Source: Haemaphysalis longicornis | Lineage: Eukaryota > Arthropoda > Arachnida > Ixodida > Ixodidae | DNA: 64,000 bases | Assembly (NCBI GenBank): GCA_013339765.2 | Contig: CM023456.1 | Location: forward strand, 84,925,636 to 84,989,635 | Direction: 5' to 3' | Shown: piece by piece, positions 46,404-54,798 of the stretch | Position numbering within the stretch: the stretch's first letter is position 1 | How the letters are laid out: every line of letters starts with the position of its first letter | Position numbers and translations under genes: made by a program | The notes under the pieces: generated by a model | Seen by the model: the letters and a program-made list of their open reading frames with translations, nothing else | What the model was told of the DNA's origin: nothing | Database searches by the model: none

Positions 46404-46794
46404 CTACAATACCAGTTCTAGCTTTTTTTTTAAAAAAACCTCGAGTTTTACTCTCTCGAGCTCAAGCTCGCTGTCTCGCTTTTCTCTCTCGAACTCCTGA
46501 TCTCGCTTTCTTTCCTCCCATTGAAGTTTCTCTTTCTCGAGCTCACCCTCTCTTTTCACTTTTTTCGAGTTACGTTCCTGTTTTTCTCGTTCGAGTTCTG
46601 TCTCTGCACGCCTGATATTTACCCTTCTCCCGTTCATCGATGAGCTCAAAGCACTCCGACAGCTGGTCACCGTCAGCACGAACAGAGAGTATAGCCTCTA
46701 TGGGCTCTGGCTTTCTCAGCGTGTCCGAAATGTCCAAGCGAAACGCTTTTGCAAGCTCCAAAAACTGCTGCTTTTTCGGCGCTTTCAAATTCAT
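46404..46794 (-). pseudogene. Ty3/gypsy gag N-terminus, frameshifted
   Basis: From ATG at 46794: MNLKAPKKQQFLELAKAFRL, DISDTLRKPEPIEAI and GDQLSECFELIDEREK, followed in the next frame by a long Glu/Lys/Arg coiled coil (EKLQWEERKRDQEFEREKRD). This arrangement matches the N-terminus of gag proteins of tick gypsy elements (recognition from memory). It lies on the same strand as the integrase and RT and is probably the start of the same element. Confidence 0.6.
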
Positions 46795-48150
46795 GGCTGC
46801 ATAAAGTGCTGTTTTTTTAAATGAAACGAAATGGTCTTAGTGCAATAACCCACGCAAAAAACTACACACGCCTTAGCAGCTATCCTGTGAAGCCTCGTAA
46901 AAGTCAGTAAAATTAGGTCCCGCAATCACCATTCACCTGCTCTAACTTCTGCGAAGTCCGCAGCCGCCTTGCCATCCGTGGAGTGGATCTGCACTGCAGG
47001 CACAACTTGTTACATTGCCTAAGGCGTCCAAGAAACGAGCTCCATCGCCTCCGTCATGTATTGGTATCGTTGTAAACGAGCGGCGTGCAGGAGAACTCGC
47101 CCTGTTCCTGGACGACGAAGAGCTTATAATACAGCAAAACTTAAAACTGTTTAAACCCATAAATCCCAAACATATTTCCAGGAAAATAAAAGTTCCAGAG
47201 ACGTGTGTTATTTTGTTTATGGGCTGATACGACTTCATTCATACACAAAGAGAAAGAACATTTCAGATCAGTAAATATTTCATGAATGCATCATAATGAT
47301 ACAGGGGGCTTTTCTCCTACAACCTTGCTAGCTACAGTGTTATGGCTAGTTTTATTCGAATCAGCAGATGCATTAACTTTTAAGGCAGAGAGGTACATTG
47401 CATTTCGCAAGCACAACTGCGCTAAACGTGCTAGCGCTTCGTACTCTCCTGTGTTGAAGTCGCCTGCTAGTCACAAGTGGAAGATGCCCAGCCATGTGTC
47501 TTGGAACGTCATCTTGGGGCTGATTCGGCGCGACCTTCGTCCTACTTGCCGAAGGCGAAGAGAACCTGGTCCGCAATCCTCCTGGCGTTTTTCCTGTGCT
47601 GATCGCGCTTTATGACAGGTCGGCAATGTCATCAGCTTGAGTGGCCGCTCCTTCGACGGATGGCTGTGGAGCCTATGGGCATTCCACGCATTCATGATGA
47701 TGAACATAGTATGGTATATGAGATACATGAGCCAGCGCCTAGAGCACCTGGTGCAGTTAAAAACTAGAGAGCGTATTAAAAGCCATTCTAATATTGTACC
47801 ATCAATGAAGACCCACCGTATCAAATATGATACACGAAATTTTGAAGGAACTCCAAAAGGTAGGTGGGCTTCAAAAACGACAACAAAAGAGATCATTTTA
47901 ATCGTGCAGCATTTTATGAAGAAGAAAATGGCCAAATGTAGGGACGAAAGACGGAAATACTCAACGCTTATCGATTAACATGATGCCGCTTGGATGCGAT
48001 GCCGCAGCGTGAGCTCCCGCCGTGCGGCCGTATTTCTCGACCTTCAAGCAGACCTCTGGCAGCGCCATTCTGAACTACTCGAATGAGAATACTCCGTAAG
48101 AACACCACACTTTCGTGCTACAAGATACGGCAGGAGTGTTGTAAGCTCGG
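46795..48150. other. No gene recognised
   Basis: Overlapping frames on both strands (minus 47935-47471, 154 codons; plus 47637-47978, 113 codons) have no recognised motif. The LTR expected upstream of the gag at 46794 could not be delimited. Confidence 0.35.
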
Positions 48151-48157
48151 CTAGTTG

Positions 48158-48608
48158 GCATAGAGTTTCATACTAATATATACTAGAGGGAAATCTCTCG
48201 CTGCAGTCGCGGGCTGCCGCCGTTGGCGGCGCCATTGCCGCTAGCGACGTTCCTTCGCCTACTTGGCTTAGCTAGCCATACGGCTTCTTTTTTGTCTCGA
48301 AGCCAAAATCAACGAAAAAGGGTAATATTTTTTTCTTGTTCATTGTAGATGAAGCTTCTAAAACTTCTGACAAATTAATCTTTTCGGAGGTTCAATTTTA
48401 GAATAACAAAACAAATTTCATGAACCATCTACGGTAATGTTGTTGGTTTTTTACAGCCAGAGCCAACTTTTCAGCCTGCTCATGAGTCATGCCAAGTACA
48501 AGTGGAACGTGCCTACCGGGTACATGACGGAACGCTTGCTGAAGCGTGGCTCCCCTAGATATTGGCGCTAGATTTCCTTCTAGTATATATTAGTATGAAA
48601 CTTTATGC
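48158..48608. mobile_element. 451-bp MITE with about 40-bp terminal inverted repeats
   Basis: The left end GCATAGAGTTTCATACTAAT, continuing ATATACTAGAGGGAAATCT, matches the reverse complement of the right end (GCATAAAGTTTCATACTAAT, ATATACTAGAAGGAAATCT) over about 40 bp. TAGTT flanks both sides (48152-48156 and 48609-48613), a possible target duplication. There is no coding frame inside. The superfamily is not determined. Confidence 0.8.
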
Positions 48609-48619
48609 TAGTTAGTACT

Positions 48620-49510
48620 TTTCCATAACGGGTAACAGCGCGAAAATGGGACGAAAACACGAAAAGGGAGGAGGCAAAAATAACCGCTGACTTTCAACTG
48701 ACTTTATTCGAAAAAAAAAACACAGATATACACATATGTAGTATACCCACAGAGCATGTGCGAAAAGAAGAGAGAGAGAAAGAAACACCTTAGCTGCTGC
48801 TACCGGGGGTAGAGATTATAAAATAAATTACATTTCAACCTATGCCCAGAAAAAAATCTATTTTTCATGCAAAAGAACCCAAGGCTGACTGACACAATCC
48901 GTCGACCGTTTAATAATGTGCGGTGCCTCGACCAGCCCCGGCAATCTGGTTCCTATGAAAGAACGAAATAGAAGTGTTGGCTAAACGAGGTGCGCAACCG
49001 CCCTGCTTGCAATTTGACAAGTTGGAACTTGTAGCCCCCTCGGTTGATTTGTAATGTTCTCTTAATTACACGTTAAGCTGGTGCCCCGTCTGCCTACATA
49101 GACAGGCTTGCAAGGCAGAGGAATGGAAAAGACGACGGAAGACAAGGTACATAGCTATGAATATGCATCAACGTGCAGCCAGGCGTGGCAATAACCTGTT
49201 TTTTTTTTTTTGTTTTTGCGGCGTTCAACTTTCGCGCACAATGGGCAAATCATGTTGCGGGCGGAAATTAAAAGCTGCACACCAAAGCAAAGTGCAACCT
49301 TTTTTAGGCCGTAAGTGCAGCCATGCATGTAGGGCAATACAGCAATTTCCTTGCGTTCTTTTTCAGCGGATGCGAGCTCGGTTCGACCACCTTTCTTAGT
49401 GTTCTGAACCAGCTTTTGGCATGCCAAAAGAGAGAATGTCCTCTGGACATGCTCTCTTTGGCATGCCAAAATTTGTACATGCTTCCTTGCCTTCCTTCGA
49501 CACTGTGCTA
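48620..49510 (-). pseudogene. Penelope-like element fragment: linker, GIY-YIG endonuclease and 3' end
   Basis: Minus strand: EIAVLPYMHGCTYGLKKVAL and SARNMICPLCAKVERRKN (RT-endonuclease linker region), then VFSIPLPCKPVYVGRRG (GIY-YIG core with VYVG), LFRSFIGTRLPGLVEAPHI (catalytic Glu helix) and STDCVSQPWVLLHEK. The 3' UTR has CGAATAAAGTCAGTTG and ends near 48620 in TTTTCGCGCTGTTACCC. It is the same element class as 31264-32034 but much diverged, and its end lies beside the MITE. Confidence 0.72.
49414..49471. repeat. Near-perfect hairpin with TTTGGCATGCCAAA in both arms
   Basis: The left arm 49414-49441 and right arm 49445-49471 pair over about 27 bp with one mismatch and one bulge, around a 3-nt loop. 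Each arm itself contains the 14-bp palindrome TTTGGCATGCCAAA. It interrupts the Penelope-like linker frame. Confidence 0.85.
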
Positions 49511-49979
49511 CCTGCGACACCCCGAGGTTTGCTTATCACCTTGCACGGGAATACCCAAGCCAACCACACCCTGCACCTAGCCCTTCCCCAGAGCTGAGGG
49601 AGAACGGGCTGACCAGCTCACGGACCAGGAATGCCTGGTCAATCGTTCCCAGCATCTGAGTTAGCCTGCGGCCTGCTTTAATAAGATGTTTCCACGCTCC
49701 TCTCTTTTTTCTTTTATTTTTTACAATCGGCTCCAACAAACTTTTTTCTTCGTCGTCCTCCGGCTGTTTTGTTTATCGTCTCCGTGAAGTACGAGGGGCA
49801 AGAGATAGAACCGTAAAAAGCGTTTCTTCAACGACACTCCCTTTACACCGAAGGACGTCAGGTCAGGTGTTTTATTTAGAAACACCAGCTGAAATCGTTG
49901 ATCAGCTGTACAAGCGTGAGGCAGAGAAACTCCTGCTCATTCGTTGTTTCTCCTTTTGTGGCATAGGTAAAGAATTGTT

Positions 49980-50525
49980 TGAATTTAGTTGTATTCCGCC
50001 TTCTGTGCCAATCTCCCACCCTTAAAAGCACCATGTCTCTGCGTGATAACCCATCTACACCGCACACGCATAGCTCCATCGGCCATGCACGGCTTCTGCC
50101 AAGAGAAGGAAACAATTCACCACTTCCTGCTGTCTTGCCTCCGGATCTCCTCCCTCCGAAATTGTTACCTGGAGGTTCCCCTCCGGCGCCTGGGTATCGC
50201 CTTGTCGGTGCCTAATTTATTGTCATCTGAGGCAGCCGGGCTTGCTGGGTGCAACGGGGATGTTTGTCGCGCTCTTGACTCTTTTATTGCCGAATCCGGT
50301 CGCTTGCCTTGTTAATCAATCGCATCAACCATTCTTTAATCGTTTATTGAAATACCTGTTGTTACAGCAGTATTGAATTTTTTTTGTTCTAAAATTGTTA
50401 GCATCACTGTACCCTATTTTCGCTTAGTTTGAAACTAATTCATAAGCTTCTTCAACAGTGAAACCAGAATCAGACTTGGCCAATCCCCCAGAGTGGGTAC
50501 GTGCCATTCTTGTTATGGTTCCAAC
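49980..50525 (+). mobile_element. LINE 3' end, family A copy 1 (5'-truncated)
   Basis: Frame KETIHHFLLSCLRISSLRN, LEVPLRRLGIALSVPNLLSS, then VCRALDSFIAESGRLPC and stop at 50313: a zinc-knuckle (C-H-C) C-terminus of a LINE ORF2. The 3' UTR of about 200 bp carries TTGGCCAATCCCCCAGAGTG and GGTACGTGCCA and ends in a CCAACCAACCAAC tail. Confidence 0.72.
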
Positions 50526-50969
50526 CAACCAACCAACAACCAATAGGCGCCATCAATCGCTGAGCGGAAGAGGAAGACGAAGAACAGCACTCGAGCTAGG
50601 AACCCACCGTCACGCTCTGCTCCTGCTGCTGCGACCACGGTAACCCGCCCGAGATGAAGTCGCCGCCCGTTCCCGCCCATCGACACGAATTTCGACCCTC
50701 CCCTCCGGTGAGTGGGAAAGCCGGGCTAGCCGCTCAGCTCAGACGAGAACGATTTCTGAGACTGCTTACCCATCGGTAGTTATCGGTTACCCATCAGGAG
50801 TTAGCAATCACTGACCCACCCTGGGGTCACAGATACGTCACGTGGCGTGAGTGGGACTCCCGCTCAAGTAACCCGCGACGGAGTAATGACTGGATGCCCA
50901 CGAGTGACCCATCAGTGTGCTATGCGTGGATGGCCGCTGGTTACGTGGCACGGGAGAGGTGTGCATTTG

Positions 50970-51480
50970 GATTACGAGATGACAGGGAAGGAGGGTAGTG
51001 AAGTAGAGAGAGGAGGGATAGAAACAGGAGGAGATAAGGGTATGAGGGAAGGCGCAACATCACCATACAGGGAGCAAGTAGGGGAGGACAAGTATAGTAG
51101 TTGGAGGGGAGTAGGGGACGCTAATGGTAGGGAGGGGAGGAAAGGAGGGAATTGCGGTAAGAAGTGGGGGAGGAACAAGCAGAAGAGGAAGGTGATATTA
51201 GGGAGGGGGGCAATGAGGTGGGGAATATACGGCGTGAGGTAAAGGGGATGGACGCAAAAGGAAGAGTTCGTCCTTGGATTTCGAGAGGGGGTCGAAGGAT
51301 GAGGTCATGGAGAAGACAAGCTGTGGGCAAGCAGGGATAAATGTTTGGAGGAAAGATACCGAGATACTATGACGGGAATGGGAGATTAGAGAATAAAAGG
51401 AGTACAACGTGAGGAACGGGTATGTAAGGGATGCAAGGAGAGGTGAAGACTATAAGGAAAGGTGGACGACGAGACCTTTA
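50970..51480. repeat. 500-bp purine-rich (GGA/GAA) strand-asymmetric tract
   Basis: The plus strand is dominated by G and A (GGGAAGGAGGGTAG, GGGAGGAACAAGCAGAAGAG, GGAGATAAGGG), with C and T scarce. The long frames here (Arg/Gly/Glu-rich on plus, Pro/Ser/Leu-rich on minus) are explained by the composition and not by a gene. Confidence 0.7.
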
Positions 51481-54370
51481 TGTGGCATGGGTTGGAGAAA
51501 TGATATTGAATATTGATGTAATTTGCAGGAAAGAAATCAGATACGCGGGATTTTCTTTGTATTCTTGCCTTCCTTCTCCATTCCCCGGAATTTTTGCTGT
51601 GTGATCACCATGGCAATTGGCTTCCCCCCCTTTTTTTTGCCCCTACCTATTTTTTCGATTGTGTGCGTGTTTTGTGTATGCTATAGCGGATGCAGATGGG
51701 GCCGTTGGGCCAGGCACTCAGTGAGCATAGGTGCCATATTTGCAGCCGCGTTTTGAAATTAACTCTTTTTAATGATAGTCTTTCTTGGGCTACTTTAATG
51801 GGAGAATTTTGGACTGTGTGTCTGTATGTCTGTCTGTTACTCAATTCAACCAGCCGGCCGAAGTGAAACAGATGCTGTGCAATAGTCTTATACACTCACA
51901 GCAAAATATAAACGTCAAAGTCCGGTCTTAGTGCTCATGCTTGTCAACATTGCTGAACAAGAACAGGAAATTACGAAAATATCAGGCAGAAAATCAATAC
52001 ATGAGTGATATTTGCAGTGTTCCTTTATTCATAATTTACACGGATGCTTGCTTTTGGCGATAGCAAATAAAATACTACATCAACTGCATAAAATCGTTGC
52101 CCTGCTGTTGCCCGCGCTACCTGGCGGAATTCTAAAAAATCAAACGGCAACAGCAACGAAAGGTTCCAAGTAGGGCAACGTGCTTCTATAAATGTTGTAG
52201 TAGGGCGCCTCGATTCACGCGCGTCTCCGCCATACGTCAGCGCTGGCATCGAGGCAGCGTGCTTGGAGCATTGAAACGCGGTAAATTTAAATTGACTTGA
52301 GTAAACCTCTAGCGTGTTGTCTTGGAAGGAACGAGACGGGAGAGGAACAGCATGAGAGGTGAGCGGGAAAGAGAAGGGAGGCATTGAGTTGCCAGGGGCA
52401 CCAGTTGACTATCGTCTTGCGTCGACATCTGAACGAAAGGAGCACATACGCGGCCAATTTTTTTTCCGTGGTTTAAAATGAAATCAAGTAGTGGACGGAA
52501 GCCCGTCTGGTCGGGGAAACGCATCATACAAATTAAAAACTAACACCGAGCCACGAGTGTTTACAAAACGATAAACACGTTTCGCCAGTGAAGGAACCTC
52601 CTTTATGTGCAAAGGGTTCGCGACCCTGACCCCGCCCGATGAAGTGACGCCGACACGAAAGAAACAGAAATCACCGGTTATTCCGGGACAGTCAAACAAA
52701 AAATGACATGAGTAGAAACAGCAGCTCTTAACCCATACGGTCATGTAAACAACGCGACACTGAAAAAACTCACTGCACCGAATTGTGGCAGAAAAATAAT
52801 ACAGCACTTGCTCTACACTCACGACAACGTTCGAATCCTTGTACCAAGTCACTCCGTGTGTGCCCCACCAGATGCTGCTGGTTAGTGCGAGCTGGCCTCG
52901 GGTCGTCTGTCCTGGTTGTCTGGCCCTTGCTGCTCCCATCCTGGTTCTGCTGCCGCCGCGGGCTGTTCCGTCCAACTCCCGACTCCCGTACGAGAGTTCG
53001 ACAGAACAACAAGGCTCCCGTACGGGAGCCGAAACGTCTTTTTTCGTTTTATAAACACTCGTGGTCGGTGTCGGTTTTTCTTATAATTTGTATCTTTCTG
53101 TGGTTTAAAAAAATTCAAATGCCGTCCGAAAAAAAAATCGACCTTTACATTTTCCACCCGCTTCGGTCATAATTCACGGGTAAAGAAGGCCCCTTCACAC
53201 CGAATTATAATGCATTTACTGCCTTTTCTAAGCTACGATGCATGTTTTTTAATGCGTAGCATTCTTTGTTGAGTACACCCACATGCAGGACCCTGTAATA
53301 CCCTGCATTTTCACAAAAATGTGGATTTGGCAAAAGTAACCCCTTTAATCGTTTCAATACCATAAATACTATGATTTCTCAGACAGAATTTTGGAAAAGG
53401 AAAGAAATAAGAAAAACAGAAAAAATAAAAGTTTCAAAAAATTCGATGTGACAGAATCAAAAATATGCATCTTATACGTCTCCCCCAGTGACCGAAGAGT
53501 AAACAAAACAAGTCCGCAAAAGAACTATGAAAATATCTACAAAAATAGCGTGAACGGACCAACTCCGCAATTCGGCTTGTATTTTCAGAAAAACGAACAT
53601 AATTAGTGAAGTAAAGTCGCGTCATCGCTATAATGATATGAATGTACGTCATTGTCAAACAAAAACAATAAGAACTTCAAAATAATAAGATATTCTGAAG
53701 TCTTGCGCTGGTCATAGCCATAATTGGCTGTAAATATCTCGCACTCTAGACAAGCGGCCTTCTACTGCGTAACACTGGTACAGAATTCTGTGAATTTCTG
53801 CAGTATTTTTTGTGTTTCCGCAATAAAAAGAGACCGCTACCGTTCAGCTCTATAAAAACATTTTGTCACTTCAGTATTACTATTGCATCAGGCATGGACA
53901 ACTTGCCTTGATGTATACGTTTACGGAAGCTGTCGCATATAATAAATTTGTATGTAAATGAATTCCCACCCAAATTTACTTTCCAACATACAGAGCTCCA
54001 TGAAGTTCTGAGCCACCCAAGCATCGTTTTCATTTCAGAATGAGTTCCGGGCGTTCGATTCGAGATGCCATAACTAAGAGAGGCCGTAACGCTGGTGGTT
54101 TTTTACTGTCTGTTTACAGGTCCTTGTCTGTTGATAGAAAAGTGTAGAACTCTTTGTAATCACGTCCTAACTTGAAAACTTAACCCTTAAATTTTCACTA
54201 CATAGCAAGTGGTTGACTGTAGGAAAGGAGAGCACCTCGTTATCCCGAGCAAATCGCGTTCGTTGATCTGCGAAAGAAAATAATTACTTACCCTTATTGA
54301 TCAAACACTTGTACCCCAGCGAATCCCTTGCGGCGTAGTTACCTTGTTTGCTTTGAATTGGCAGTGGTCG
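51481..54370. other. No gene recognised; one dispersed repeat and two hairpins
   Basis: 52320-52480 is a copy of the repeat at 10640-10800. 52981-53030 contains two neighbouring palindromic motifs. The remainder is A+T-rich. Confidence 0.4.
52320..52480 (+). repeat. Dispersed repeat, copy 2 (GGCACCAGTTGACTATCGTC family)
   Basis: Shares GGCACC, GACTATCGTC, CACATACGCGGCCAATTTTT and CGTGG with 10640-10800 in the same order. The two copies are some 42 kb apart, one inside an IR intron. Confidence 0.5.
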
Positions 54371-54384
54371 CCCCTATATAGGGG
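54371..54384. promoter_or_regulatory. Perfect CArG-type palindrome upstream of the M13 gene
   Basis: CCCCTATATAGGGG is a perfect 14-bp palindrome containing CC(A/T)6GG, the SRF/MADS-box consensus, about 430 bp before the first ATG of the M13 frame. A role is inference only; a single match in 64 kb could be chance. Confidence 0.3.
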
Positions 54385-54598
54385 GACGAATTCGGAGGTT
54401 TCAAGTGGAATAGCCTGTATTTGCAACAACCACGCATTAAACCTCCTTCTGAACGCCTTCGTCTCCTCTTTGGGAAGCCAGAATCATCATTTTTGTTAAT
54501 GCTGTGAACCTGGAGTTATGACGCCAGCCAGCCTGCCATCACACCATGACCATTTCGTCGTGCACACGGGTAGAGCCAAGAGGGGATGCATTAAGTGT

Positions 54599-54606
54599 TA
54601 TATAAA
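54599..54606 (+). promoter_or_regulatory. Candidate TATA box of the M13 gene
   Basis: TATATAAA followed by GCGC lies 193 bp before the first ATG. If used, transcription would start near 54630, leaving room for a short 5' exon before the acceptor at 54873. The spacing is plausible; there is no other support. Confidence 0.35.
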
Positions 54607-54798
54607 GCGCGAAGCTAAATTGTTCTCATAAATTTCGTTGACAAACGGAGAAGTAAACGCGCCGAGAGCTGCTGCGCTTGTCGACCATGCCGAATTAGTG
54701 CTACATCCTAGGAAACTTGGCGCCCTCTGCTTACCTTGGTGGGGGCCTCTTTATTGCGTTCAGCGTAGTTTCTGCACTGCAAGCATGACCAAGTGTAG

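Noticed and set aside
47015..47227. FLDDEELIIQQNL frame, possibly Harbinger transposase-like
   Set aside because: Similarity is a few acidic residues only; no nuclease or DNA-binding motif nearby.
47471..47978. Overlapping 154- and 113-codon frames on opposite strands
   Set aside because: No recognised domain, no splice or promoter context, and mutual antisense overlap.
50847..51242. 131-codon Gly/Arg/Glu-rich frame
   Set aside because: Produced by the purine-rich composition of the region.
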